Source: Acidobacteriaceae bacterium (lineage in GTDB: Bacteria; Acidobacteriota; Terriglobia; Bryobacterales; Bryobacteraceae). Taken from it: a DNA stretch of 33,258 nt. Location of the stretch: positions 1-33,258 of the forward strand of contig JADCJL010000260.1 in NCBI GenBank assembly GCA_020247055.1, read 5' to 3'. A model generated the notes under the pieces. The model was not told the DNA's origin and searched no databases. It saw nothing but the letters and a program-made list of their open reading frames with translations. The position numbers and the translations under genes are program-made. Shown piece by piece: positions 16,849 to 24,005 of this stretch. How positions within the stretch are numbered: position 1 is the first letter of the stretch; every line of letters begins with the position of its first letter.

Positions 16849-18015
16849 ATGCAGAGAAGGAAACTTTTGGGTTGCGCCCTCGGGCTGGGCGCGGCGGCAT
16901 TTGCCAAGAGCAAGCGTTTCACATTGCCCGCTCCGAACCCCGCGAGTGCGGCCGCCAATGGCGCGAAGGTGATTCCGCAGCCTGCCGGGGCGAAGCTGAA
17001 GCTGCCGGCCGGCTTCGTGGCCGAAGAGTTCGCCGGGGGGTTCCAGAAGCCCCGCATCATGTTGGAACTGCCGGGCGGCACCGTGCTGGTTACCGAAAGC
17101 ATTCTCAAGGGCAGCGTCGTTGCCCTCGGCCCCGGCCAGAGCCGGAAAACGCTGATCGCCGGCCTTGACCGCCCCTTCGGCATGGCCGTCTGGAAGGACT
17201 ACCTTTACGTTGCCGAACCCGAGTCGGTAAAGCGCTATAAACTCGACGCCAAGGCGGTCACGGTCGGGGCCGGCGAAGAGGTCGTCGCGCTGAAGGGCTA
17301 CGGGAAAGGCCACTGGTCCCGCGGCCTCGCCTTCGACCCGAAAGGCACGAAGTTCTATCTCTCGGTCGGTTCGAGCAGCAATATCGACGCTGGCGACCCG
17401 GCCGACCGCGCCGCCATCCACGTCTACAACCCCGATGGCAGCGGCAAGCAGATCTACGCCACCGGCCTGCGCAACGCCGTCAACATCCGGATGAATCCGC
17501 AGAGCGGCAAGCCGTGGATCACCGTGCAGGAGCGCGACGGCCTCGGCGACGATCTGGTCCCCGACTTCTTTACCTCGGTCAAGAAGGGCGCCTTCTACGG
17601 CTGGCCCTACTCCTACATCGGCGGCAACGAGGAGCCGCGGCACAAGGGCGCCAACCCGCAGGCGGTCAAAAGCGCCATCGAGCCCGATATGATCCTCAAC
17701 GCCCACGCCTCGGCCATGGATTTTGCCTTCTACACCGGCAAACAGTTCCCGGCCAAGTACCAGAACGGGGCGTTTATCGCCTCCCGCGGCTCTTCGAACC
17801 GCGCCAAGCGGCTCGGCTACTCCGTTCTCTTTGTGCCGTTCACCAATGGGAAGCCCAGCGGCCCGCCCGAGGATTTCCTCACCGGCTTCCTGCTCGGCGA
17901 GGACAGGAAAGAGGTTTGGGGCCGCCCGGTGGGACTGCTGCAGCTTGCCGATGGCAGCCTGCTGTTGAGCGAAGACGGCAACAACAAGATCTGGCGGATC
18001 TCCTACAAGGGCTAA
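16849..18015 (+). CDS. Exported sorbosone dehydrogenase / glucose dehydrogenase-like beta-propeller protein
   Basis: This 388-residue protein starts with a twin-arginine-type signal (MQRRKLLGCALGLGAAAFA). The mature part resembles the soluble PQQ-dependent sugar dehydrogenase/sorbosone dehydrogenase family: LPAGFVAEEFAGGFQKPR, RPFGMAVWKDYLYVAEP, FYLSVGSSSN, IYATGLRNAVNI and GAFYGWPYSYIGG, ending in LLLSEDGNNKIWRISY. Members form a six-bladed propeller and oxidise sugars at the periplasmic side with PQQ, but many relatives are uncharacterised and cofactor binding cannot be confirmed by eye. It lies 14 bases after the ankyrin gene and is followed by a strong terminator. An upstream ATG overlapping the ankyrin stop was rejected because the TAT signal begins at 16849. 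Confidence 0.88.
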   Translation: MQRRKLLGCALGLGAAAFAKSKRFTLPAPNPASAAANGAKVIPQPAGAKLKLPAGFVAEEFAGGFQKPRIMLELPGGTVLVTESILKGSVVALGPGQSRKTLIAGLDRPFGMAVWKDYLYVAEPESVKRYKLDAKAVTVGAGEEVVALKGYGKGHWSRGLAFDPKGTKFYLSVGSSSNIDAGDPADRAAIHVYNPDGSGKQIYATGLRNAVNIRMNPQSGKPWITVQERDGLGDDLVPDFFTSVKKGAFYGWPYSYIGGNEEPRHKGANPQAVKSAIEPDMILNAHASAMDFAFYTGKQFPAKYQNGAFIASRGSSNRAKRLGYSVLFVPFTNGKPSGPPEDFLTGFLLGEDRKEVWGRPVGLLQLADGSLLLSEDGNNKIWRISYKG

Positions 18016-18032
18016 CAGGTAAGCCTTGAAAT

Positions 18033-18068
18033 GCGAAAAGGCCCCCGCGGAACCGGGGGCCTTTTCGC
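18033..18068. terminator. Bidirectional intrinsic terminator, 14-bp stem
   Basis: GCGAAAAGGCCCCC (18033-18046) pairs perfectly with GGGGGCCTTTTCGC (18055-18068) around an 8-base loop. Runs of A on one arm and T on the other let it work on both strands. It sits between the converging sorbosone-dehydrogenase-like gene and the small basic protein gene. Confidence 0.9.
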
Positions 18069-18085
18069 GTTACTTCAGGGGCGGG

Positions 18086-18277
18086 TTAAACGGGCCGCTC
18101 ATCCGGAGGAAGCGTAAACGATTCAATCGGTTCCGTCTCAATCTCCGGTCCGGATCCGGGAACCCGGCCCGAATCTTCGCTCTTCTTTTGCAACCGCTTC
18201 GCCGCTTTTTCCTGCGACTTCTCCATCCGTGCGAACTCTTTCTGTCGTTTCTTGAATGTTGTGTGTGCTCTCGCCAT
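18086..18277 (-). CDS. Small lysine/arginine-rich conserved protein, 63 residues
   Basis: The N-terminal half (MARAHTTFKKRQKEFARMEK, continuing with SQEKAAKRLQKKSE) is a single very basic, probably helical segment of a type seen in short uncharacterised proteins of several bacterial phyla. The C-terminal half is acidic and proline-rich and ends in LPPDERPV. A strong GGAGG ribosome site lies 4 bases before the ATG. Charge distribution suggests RNA or ribosome binding, but this is inference. Longer frames in the other two registers of this strand extend through the leader and were rejected because their composition is not protein-like. The gene has a 156-base upstream region with several hairpins. 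Confidence 0.75.
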   Translation of the reverse strand: MARAHTTFKKRQKEFARMEKSQEKAAKRLQKKSEDSGRVPGSGPEIETEPIESFTLPPDERPV

Positions 18278-18433
18278 GCAGCCTCCAGTTCGTACTGCGC
18301 CGGATGTTCCGTAGCCAAGCTCCCGAGGACGGTCCGCACGGGAGAGAGGACGCCGGTTCCGCCGGCGTGCAAGGGCCCGTTAGTAGTTGGAAGGGGCCGA
18401 TTCGACAGTCAAACCTCCCTTCATTGTAGCAGG
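18278..18433 (-). promoter_or_regulatory. Candidate structured 5' leader of the small basic protein gene
   Basis: Read on the minus strand, this gap holds at least four consecutive hairpins: GGCCC/GGGCC (18398-18374), a perfect 7-bp ACGCCGG/CCGGCGT stem with a CGGAA loop (18368-18350), CTCCCG/CGGGAG with an inner GGA/TCC pair (18344-18320), and CAGT-ACGA-ACTG (18297-18286), whose last base is the first base of the GGAGG ribosome site (18286-18282). Such density directly before a start codon suggests a cis-regulatory RNA. It does not match any riboswitch class I can recognise. Confidence 0.5.
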
Positions 18434-19846
18434 TCAATCCTTGTCGAACTCAATTTTAGACTCGGCGCCAAACTTGCGGTAGTTGCGGAAATTGATCTCG
18501 TTCCGGCTGCACTGGTTCGACCCGCGCTGGCACATCAGGTTCTCGCTGTGCACGGGCAGCAGATGCAGTTTGGTATCAATCCGCACGAAATCGTACTCCA
18601 AAACGAGCTCCACCTTGTCAAAGGGAAAGTCGCCCGGAAAGCTCAGGCTCTGCTGCTCAATCCGCATGACGCGGCTGGTCTCCTGGTCAATCCACATCGT
18701 CCCTTTGTAACCCGGACGGTAGATTTTACCTTCGTCACGGGCGTGGATCTGCCAGTGCGAAAACGGTTGCTTGACCGAAAAGTTGTAGACGAGCGTTGTG
18801 CGGCCCGAGATGCGGTCCGTGCCCCGCTTGGTAAACGTCGCGGCGGACATCGGGGAGAGGATGTCGCGCTGGGTAGTGACGAACTCCCCGGTCGACCAGG
18901 TGCCCGACTTCTCGGCCGGATCCTTCGACAGGCGGCCGTTGATTTTGATGTTCCGGTAGTCCTCCTTGCCGTCGACGCAAACCACGTCCGCCGTCACGTT
19001 GTCGACGGCGGTCCACTGCGGCGGATTGGTGCCGCTCATGTAACGCAGGGTGTGCTGCTGGACGAGGAAGTTGGGCAGGGTGTCGGTGAAATTCTCGGCC
19101 TCTTCGCGGGCGGCGGCGATGACCGGGTCGGGCGGGGCCGGCGGGCGGAGCAGCGATTCAGCCGGGGCGGCGGTGGCCGCGGTGGGGAGATCGGCATCGG
19201 AGGCCGGCTCGCCCGGCGCCGGGGTCTCCGGGCGGGGCGGGGCGTTCTTAACTCGGTCCGGTACCCCGCGGCGCAGCCGCGGCCGCTCTTCGAGCGGTTC
19301 GCCGCCCCGGTTCGGCGTTGTTGCCGCAGTCGCCGGTTCGTCTGCCGCTGCCGTCCTTTCCTCGGCGGTACTCGCCGCTGTCCGCTCCTCGGCAGTGCCC
19401 GCCCGCACCAGACTCACCCGGATGGCGGTCTCCTCATCGTCCGGGTTCACCTCCACCTTCAACAGATCGCCCGGCTTGAGCAGGGAGTCCCGCATCGGCT
19501 CGCCGGCGGCGTTCCGGAACTGCGTCTTGGCGATCAGGCGGTAGGTGACCATGCCTTTGGCCGCCGTCTCCACGACGAGTTCCTTTTCCCCTAACCGCCG
19601 CAGGGTGCCTTCGGTGGCGGTCAGCTTCGGCCCGCGCTTGGGAAGTTTGATCTGCGGCACCGGCAGGCCAACCCCGGGGCCAGTCGGGTACTGCCCGCGA
19701 GGATATTGTCCGGTTGGATATTGTCCGGGCGGATACTGCCCCGGCGGGTATTGACCGGGCGGATACTGGCCGGGCGGATACTGACCCGGCAGCTGCGCCC
19801 ACAACACCGCCGCGGCCGACAACCCAACCACCCAGCGACAATCCAT
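18434..19846 (-). CDS. Secreted protein with N-terminal PGQY repeats, unknown function
   Basis: This 470-residue protein has a signal peptide ([17 protein letters not shown]) with likely cleavage before QLPGQ. The mature N-terminus is seven tandem pentapeptides of the form (P/L)(P/T/R)GQY. A domain at about residues 70-150 ([20 protein letters not shown], then [23 protein letters not shown]) looks like a small beta-barrel. A low-complexity Ala/Glu/Arg/Pro linker follows (about 150-245), then a C-terminal domain (about 245-470) with [35 protein letters not shown] and [20 protein letters not shown], of a type seen in acidobacterial secreted proteins. It is the third gene of an operon with amidase and actin-like genes; GAGG lies 8 bases before the ATG. 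Confidence 0.88.
   Translation of the reverse strand: MDCRWVVGLSAAAVLWAQLPGQYPPGQYPPGQYPPGQYPPGQYPTGQYPRGQYPTGPGVGLPVPQIKLPKRGPKLTATEGTLRRLGEKELVVETAAKGMVTYRLIAKTQFRNAAGEPMRDSLLKPGDLLKVEVNPDDEETAIRVSLVRAGTAEERTAASTAEERTAAADEPATAATTPNRGGEPLEERPRLRRGVPDRVKNAPPRPETPAPGEPASDADLPTAATAAPAESLLRPPAPPDPVIAAAREEAENFTDTLPNFLVQQHTLRYMSGTNPPQWTAVDNVTADVVCVDGKEDYRNIKINGRLSKDPAEKSGTWSTGEFVTTQRDILSPMSAATFTKRGTDRISGRTTLVYNFSVKQPFSHWQIHARDEGKIYRPGYKGTMWIDQETSRVMRIEQQSLSFPGDFPFDKVELVLEYDFVRIDTKLHLLPVHSENLMCQRGSNQCSRNEINFRNYRKFGAESKIEFDKD
19688..19792 (-). repeat. Seven tandem 15-bp repeats encoding (P/L)(P/T/R)GQY
   Basis: The repeat covers residues 19-53 of the secreted protein. Units differ at synonymous sites and at the second residue (P, P, P, P, P, T, R in order), and a partial eighth unit (PTGPG) follows. 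Tyrosine- and glutamine-bearing proline repeats of this kind are typical of extended surface segments, and the copy number could vary between strains. Confidence 0.9.
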
Positions 19847-19871
19847 AAAAAGGGCCTCAACTCATAAGAAA

Positions 19872-20879
19872 CTACATTTCGCTCAGCGCTGCAATCACGG
19901 CCCCGCGGGCCGTAGCGTGCAAAGGTTCGGCGGCCAGCCGCACCTCACTGACCGGAACCGGGAAATCGTTCTGACGCAGCGCCTGCTCAAACCGTTCCCG
20001 AAATCCGCCGGCCAGCACCCCGCCCCCGCTCAGCACCAGCGGTACGGGCCGGCCGAGGCGCGGCAGGCTTTTGGCCTGCTGAAAGACGTCCCGCATGGTC
20101 TGCACGAGCGTCTGAATCACATCGTCGTAGTAGACGCTGAGTACCTGATGCGCTTTATCCGGGCTGATGGGGTTGAAGAAGAAACCGTCTTCTTTGACCA
20201 TCCGGATGCGGTTCACCAGCTCGCCCGTCACCGCGGCGGCGTTCGTGTCGATGAAGTCGCCTCCCTTGGGCACGCTGAACTGAATCACCGGCACCGCCAG
20301 ATAGGACATGCAGACGTTACAGAGGCCGCCGCCGAAGCTGATGCCGATTCCCGTGTAGTTGGACGACTCAAGCTCGCTGTAGATGACGGCCAGGCCTTCG
20401 TTAAGCGGCCTGGCCTCGTAGCCGAGTTCGCCCAGGATCTGCCGCAGCGTAGCCTCGTGATAGGTCAGGCTGTCGTGGGCCCCAATCGGCGGAGCGGGCA
20501 CGCTGAAAAACAGCTTCTGCCGGGCATGAGCGGCGGTTCCCAGCAGTTGGAGCAGCAGATGCTGCATGATCGGCATACTGTCGGGCTCCGCCGGGTTCAG
20601 AAAGCCTTTGGTCATTGGCCGCCGCAGTTCGGCGCCGAGCAGGTCGGCAAAGCGTTCGCTCTCGTTGCCGTGCACGATGATCTCGCTGCCCCGCACGGTG
20701 TGGGGTATGCGCTCTTTCCGCAGCACGCCTTCGGTCATGCGCGAATTGGGCAGCGCGACGAAGGAGTTCAACTGGCTCGTGAATCGATAACCGTGGTCGA
20801 CGGGCCAGGCCGCGACGATTCGGCTGGTGCCGACGTCCAGGCCGACGGGCGTCGAGCCATCCGAGTAGGTGTAGTTCAT
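19872..20879 (-). CDS. Actin-like ATPase (Hsp70/actin fold) with an altered phosphate-2 motif
   Basis: This 335-residue cytoplasmic protein has the actin/Hsp70 superfamily layout. Phosphate-1 is VGLDVGTSRI (12-21), connect-1/phosphate-2 region GIGISFGGGLCNV (177-189), and the adenosine motif LVLSGGGVLAGGFRERF (281-297). The C-terminal PLHATARGAVIAAL also fits. Canonical phosphate-2 is D(I/L)GGGT(T/F)(D/E); here the aspartate is serine (S181) and the last positions are L-C-N, so hydrolysis may be slow or lost. It is not close to MreB, FtsA or ParM by eye. The ATG overlaps the amidase stop as TGATG, so expression is coupled. A cytoskeletal or scaffolding role in envelope growth is inferred from this neighbour. 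Confidence 0.85.
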   Translation of the reverse strand: MNYTYSDGSTPVGLDVGTSRIVAAWPVDHGYRFTSQLNSFVALPNSRMTEGVLRKERIPHTVRGSEIIVHGNESERFADLLGAELRRPMTKGFLNPAEPDSMPIMQHLLLQLLGTAAHARQKLFFSVPAPPIGAHDSLTYHEATLRQILGELGYEARPLNEGLAVIYSELESSNYTGIGISFGGGLCNVCMSYLAVPVIQFSVPKGGDFIDTNAAAVTGELVNRIRMVKEDGFFFNPISPDKAHQVLSVYYDDVIQTLVQTMRDVFQQAKSLPRLGRPVPLVLSGGGVLAGGFRERFEQALRQNDFPVPVSEVRLAAEPLHATARGAVIAALSEM

Positions 20880-22042
20880 CAGTTTCCCTCCAGGGAGAAA
20901 TCGGGCTGCTTGGCGATGCTGTACAGCCGGCGATACCGGGCAGCCAGACCCCGGCGCCAGACCGGTAAGCTCACCTTCCGGGCCAGAGCCGCGCTCTGCA
21001 ACTCGAGATCCGCCGTGTCCAGGCCGCGCCAGAGACGCTCGCCGGTCGCCTTGCGAAAAGAATCGTCGTATTGAAAGCCGAACAGCGTGATGGCTGGCGG
21101 CGGTAACTGGTAGTTGTCGGGCAGGCCAATCTGTTCAAACGGAAAATTCGCCGCCCAATCCGTGTGGTAGCCGATCCCCATGTTATCCGGGTTCACGGAA
21201 ACCTGCGCGTGGGTGACGCAGTTGCGCGCGCTGATCCGGTAGCGGGCCCGCAGCAGATCGGTGAGCAGCCGGCCGGCGTGGATCTGCGGCGCGGTGACCG
21301 GGGTCTGCCCGGTCTCGTCCCGCGACGGGCCCTCGAAAGAGACCCCGAGAAAGCTGGCGTTGAGATTCAGATAAAAGTGCTGCTCTTCGGCCCACACCGA
21401 GTTGCCCGCGTGGTGGGCGGGCTCGCTCTCGGGCACGATCCGCCAGACGCGGCCAAACCGGTCGATCACAAAATGGTAGGCCCGGATGTGGCGGACGTAC
21501 TGCAGCACCCCGGCCCCGATGCGCCGCAGGTTCCGATTCTGCGTCTCCTCAAACGGCAGCGCGTGGCTTTCGGTGGTGTGGAACACAATCCCGTAGGGTG
21601 TGGACCGCTGCTCCAGCTGTTCGGTGGTCGTCCGGAAGCGGACAAAGGGAACCGGCTGCTGGCGGGCCAGCTGATATCGCTTTTCAATCCGCAGACCATT
21701 GCTGTAAAGATCGTGGGTCTCGGCCGACTCGACCAGCCAGACACGGGACAGCTCACCCCCGGGGCCGATCGCCTCGTGCGGAACCGGCCCGTGCTGCCTT
21801 CCCGCGCCGTCGGAAACCGTGGGCACCGGCAGCAGGCCAAGGGCAAGAAGAAAGGCCGACACATAGCGAACCTGGGCGCTGCGGACCGCCCGGTGCAAGG
21901 GACGGCTGGACATAAAAGCCGCACTCCGGCGGAGAAACTGCAGTCGGGCAACCGGTTCGGCGATCCGGTCTGCCCTCCAACTCAGCACCGCCGCGGAAAG
22001 ACGCCGGGGGGGCCGCCACTGGGCTTCGTTGCTTTCTGTCAT
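20879..22042 (-). CDS. N-acetylmuramoyl-L-alanine amidase (Amidase_2/PGRP fold), membrane-anchored
   Basis: This 387-residue protein has a basic N-terminal region of about 60 residues, a hydrophobic helix (YVSAFLLALGLLPVPTVS) that is a signal peptide or anchor, and then an amidase domain. Zinc-site motifs are GIVFHTTESH (first His), YHFVIDRFGRVWRIVPESEPAHHAGNS (in two parts) and NCVTHAQVSVNP with GYHTDW near the end. It should cleave the bond between N-acetylmuramate and the stem peptide. The start at 22042 is backed by TAGTGT 7 bases upstream; a shorter start at 21913 with GGAG 10 bases upstream would give an ordinary signal peptide and cannot be excluded. It is the first gene of the operon with the actin-like and PGQY-repeat genes. 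Confidence 0.88.
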   Translation of the reverse strand: MTESNEAQWRPPRRLSAAVLSWRADRIAEPVARLQFLRRSAAFMSSRPLHRAVRSAQVRYVSAFLLALGLLPVPTVSDGAGRQHGPVPHEAIGPGGELSRVWLVESAETHDLYSNGLRIEKRYQLARQQPVPFVRFRTTTEQLEQRSTPYGIVFHTTESHALPFEETQNRNLRRIGAGVLQYVRHIRAYHFVIDRFGRVWRIVPESEPAHHAGNSVWAEEQHFYLNLNASFLGVSFEGPSRDETGQTPVTAPQIHAGRLLTDLLRARYRISARNCVTHAQVSVNPDNMGIGYHTDWAANFPFEQIGLPDNYQLPPPAITLFGFQYDDSFRKATGERLWRGLDTADLELQSAALARKVSLPVWRRGLAARYRRLYSIAKQPDFSLEGN

Positions 22043-22049
22043 CGGCGCG

Positions 22050-22055
22050 ACACTA
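22050..22055 (-). promoter_or_regulatory. Candidate -10 (TAGTGT) for a leaderless amidase transcript
   Basis: TAGTGT lies 7 bases upstream of the ATG at 22042 and no Shine-Dalgarno sequence is present between them. Confidence 0.4.
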
Positions 22056-22144
22056 CACGCACTCTTGCCATCTCCATTCGAATTGTGCCAGCGAATTCTA
22101 ATTGTAAGCAACACAAATCAGACGGACACTCTAAGTTTACCCGC

Positions 22145-22172
22145 CCTTGGCGCTACCGCGGTAGCGCCAAGG
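22145..22172. repeat. Perfect 28-bp palindrome without a loop
   Basis: The left half is CCTTGGCGCTACCG and the right half is its exact reverse complement, with the centre at 22158/22159. It lies 11 bases past the stop codon of the small membrane protein gene and 103 bases upstream of the amidase start. No T-run follows on the minus strand, so a standard intrinsic terminator is not obvious. A dimeric regulator site or a cruciform/hairpin is possible. Confidence 0.85.
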
Positions 22173-22183
22173 TGCCGTCAGCC

Positions 22184-22447
22184 TCAGGACTTTCTGATCT
22201 TCCGGGCCCGCCAAAAGGAACCCAAGCCCAGTCCGAACATCGGCACAATGAATAAGACCTCCAGAATTATCCGGCCGAACTGGTCAGGTTCCCCCGAAAA
22301 CGCCACGACATCCCGGTAAAGCCGCGGCGTCGCGATTACGCCAATGCAAACAAACAAAAAGCCGATGATCTCGTTCCACAGAATGCGCAGCGGTCGAATC
22401 ACACCCGGCAGCACGTGAGCGACGAATTTTCGACCAAGGGCAAACAT
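22184..22447 (-). CDS. Small membrane protein, two predicted helices
   Basis: This 87-residue protein has a short basic N-terminus (MFALGRKFVAHVLPGVIRPLR), a first hydrophobic helix (EIIGFLFVCIGVIATP, about residues 26-41), a polar loop with GEPDQFGR and a second helix (IILEVLFIVPMFGLGLGSFW, about 60-79) followed by a basic tail (RARKIRKS). It is probably an inner-membrane protein with both ends in the cytoplasm. The family is not one I can name. The ATG at 22447 was chosen over a GTG at 22456 because a TATAAT box ends only 2 bases before that GTG. Confidence 0.75.
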   Translation of the reverse strand: MFALGRKFVAHVLPGVIRPLRILWNEIIGFLFVCIGVIATPRLYRDVVAFSGEPDQFGRIILEVLFIVPMFGLGLGSFWRARKIRKS

Positions 22448-22458
22448 ACGGAACACCC

Positions 22459-22464
22459 ATTATA
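22459..22464 (-). promoter_or_regulatory. -10 element TATAAT of the small membrane protein gene
   Basis: A perfect TATAAT on the minus strand ends 11 bases before the ATG at 22447, so the 5' UTR would be about 4-5 bases. No Shine-Dalgarno sequence and no good -35 are visible. Confidence 0.5.
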
Positions 22465-22554
22465 AGACTGAAGAATTCCGGGCGGCGCGCCGATACTACC
22501 CACAGAGTGTTATTCTGGGGGTGCCCAGAAGTACCAGGTGAGAGGGCCATTCCT

Positions 22555-22878
22555 TTGGACGACCGACTGAAAGAGCTAATGCAGGACTTGGGAAACGCGA
22601 TCAACGAATCCCTGTCCGACTCGGATCGCATTGCAGAAGCGATCGGCGAGATCAAAAAGTCAGGCTACGATGTCTTCCTCGTCTTGGAAGCGACGATCGG
22701 CTTCAATAAACGGGATGACTCCTCGACGGATAGCGACGAAGAGTATCAGGCCGATTCCGAGGATGGCGACGTCCCGCCTCGGAATGTGCTCGGCCCGCTC
22801 GGGAAGGTCCGCTGGACCTCGCAGGATCAGAAGTTCCTGAAGGCGCTGAAGATTTCGACCGAAGAAAACGGCGACTAG
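22555..22878 (+). CDS. Conserved-type acidic small protein of unknown function, TTG start
   Basis: The gene probably starts at a TTG (22555) with AGAGG about 9 bases upstream, giving 107 residues: LDDRLKELMQDLGNAINESL, then SDSDRIAEAIGEIKKSGYDVFLVLEATIGFN, a very acidic Ser/Asp/Glu linker of about 25 residues, and a C-terminal KVRWTSQDQKFLKALKIS. The first half is amphipathic helical. An ATG-like start further up (22507) would place the candidate -10 TATTCT (22511-22516) inside the coding region and was rejected. The function is not recognised. It ends base-to-base with the glycosyltransferase on the other strand. Confidence 0.72.
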   Translation: MDDRLKELMQDLGNAINESLSDSDRIAEAIGEIKKSGYDVFLVLEATIGFNKRDDSSTDSDEEYQADSEDGDVPPRNVLGPLGKVRWTSQDQKFLKALKISTEENGD

Positions 22879-23925
22879 CTATCGGTCGAGCAGCTCGTGA
22901 TAGGCCGTCCAGGTCTGGTCCACAGCCCGATCCCAGGTAAACTCCTCGGCGTGCTTCAGACCGCGTCGCACCATGGTTTCGCGTAGAGTTGGCTGCTCCA
23001 TCAGAGTCCGCAGCGTGAAGCGCAGCTCCTCGACGTCCTCCGGATCGATGTGGAACGCCGCCTCGCCCGTTACCTCCGGCAAGGCCGAGCGATTGGACGT
23101 CACCACCGGCAGCCCCCACGCCATCGCCTCAATCGCGGGAATCCCAAAGCCCTCATCGAGAGAAGGAAACGCAAAGATCGCGGCTTGACCATAAAGCGCC
23201 TCCAGCCTTTGCGGGGAAACGTAGCCGAGCACATCAATCTCCCGCCGGCGCGGACTGGCCGCGATCTGCTCAAGAATCTCCGCTGACCCAAACCCGGTGG
23301 GCGCGCCGGCCAACACGAGCCGCCATCCCGCGGGCAGGCCCTCAAACGCCCGGATTAGCCGACCCGTATTCTTCCGCTTCTGAATCGCTCCGACCGAGAG
23401 AATCCATGGCTGGCGTGCCGGCAGTTCGCTCAACCGTTTGCGCCCCGGGTGCGATACGCCGTGATGTATGACGCGGACCCGGGACCGCTCGACGCCGAGC
23501 AGGCCCGTCACCTGGGAGGCCGTAAACGAGCTCACCGTTAGAATCAGATCGGACCGGTTGGCCGCCTCCCGGGCCTGCGCCGTAAAGCGCGTGCGGAACT
23601 CCAGGGTCGAATAGTCACTCGTCATCACGAATAAGTCATGGAACGTGGTCACCACCCGGTGCCGTCCGGCGAGCCGCGGAACCCGCTGATTCAGCCCGTG
23701 GAAGATGTTCGCGGCGGGCGCCCAGGTTTCAAACAGCGGCCGCCGGGCCGCGCCGCGCGGCAAAAAAGCCTCGAGCGACCGGAGGAGCCGGTGCGGCCGG
23801 TAGCAGAAGTAGTAGCGGGCCGATGGGTGCCGGCGCGGCAGTCCCCACAGAATCTCGCGGGAGTAAACCGCCACCCCGGTCGGTTGGGAACTGACGCTGT
23901 AGGTGGCATCGAGAGCAATCCGCAC
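22879..23925 (-). CDS. Glycosyltransferase family 4-type protein (GT-B fold)
   Basis: This 348-residue glycosyltransferase has the N-terminal Rossmann half (MRIALDATYSVSSQPTGVAVYSREI, with HDLF at 96-99) and the C-terminal GT4 half with WILSVGAIQKRKNTGRLIRAF (about 174-194). The EX7E motif E258-GFGIPAI-E266 (in FPSLDEGFGIPAIEAMAWG) supports nucleotide-sugar binding and retention of configuration. It probably adds a hexose to a cell-surface polysaccharide or lipid; donor and acceptor are unknown. The start is a GTG with GAGGGG 4 bases upstream. It lies alone on this strand between unrelated genes and is slightly shorter than the usual 370 residues. Confidence 0.92.
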   Translation of the reverse strand: MRIALDATYSVSSQPTGVAVYSREILWGLPRRHPSARYYFCYRPHRLLRSLEAFLPRGAARRPLFETWAPAANIFHGLNQRVPRLAGRHRVVTTFHDLFVMTSDYSTLEFRTRFTAQAREAANRSDLILTVSSFTASQVTGLLGVERSRVRVIHHGVSHPGRKRLSELPARQPWILSVGAIQKRKNTGRLIRAFEGLPAGWRLVLAGAPTGFGSAEILEQIAASPRRREIDVLGYVSPQRLEALYGQAAIFAFPSLDEGFGIPAIEAMAWGLPVVTSNRSALPEVTGEAAFHIDPEDVEELRFTLRTLMEQPTLRETMVRRGLKHAEEFTWDRAVDQTWTAYHELLDR

Positions 23926-24005
23926 GTATCCCCTCAGCGTAACACCCGCCCCCGGCGCCAGGGTCGCAGAATACCCTCATTCGGGCGGTACTGCATCCCC
24001 CGGCA

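Noticed and set aside
15584-16900. Glycine/valine-rich minus-strand frame opposite the ankyrin gene
   Set aside because: The repetition is a mirror of the ankyrin repeats on the plus strand.
18138-18437. Two longer minus-strand frames over the leader and small basic protein (18070-18372 and 18138-18437)
   Set aside because: They lie in other registers, have unnatural composition and cover the hairpin-rich leader; the 63-residue frame has GGAGG and a protein-like sequence.
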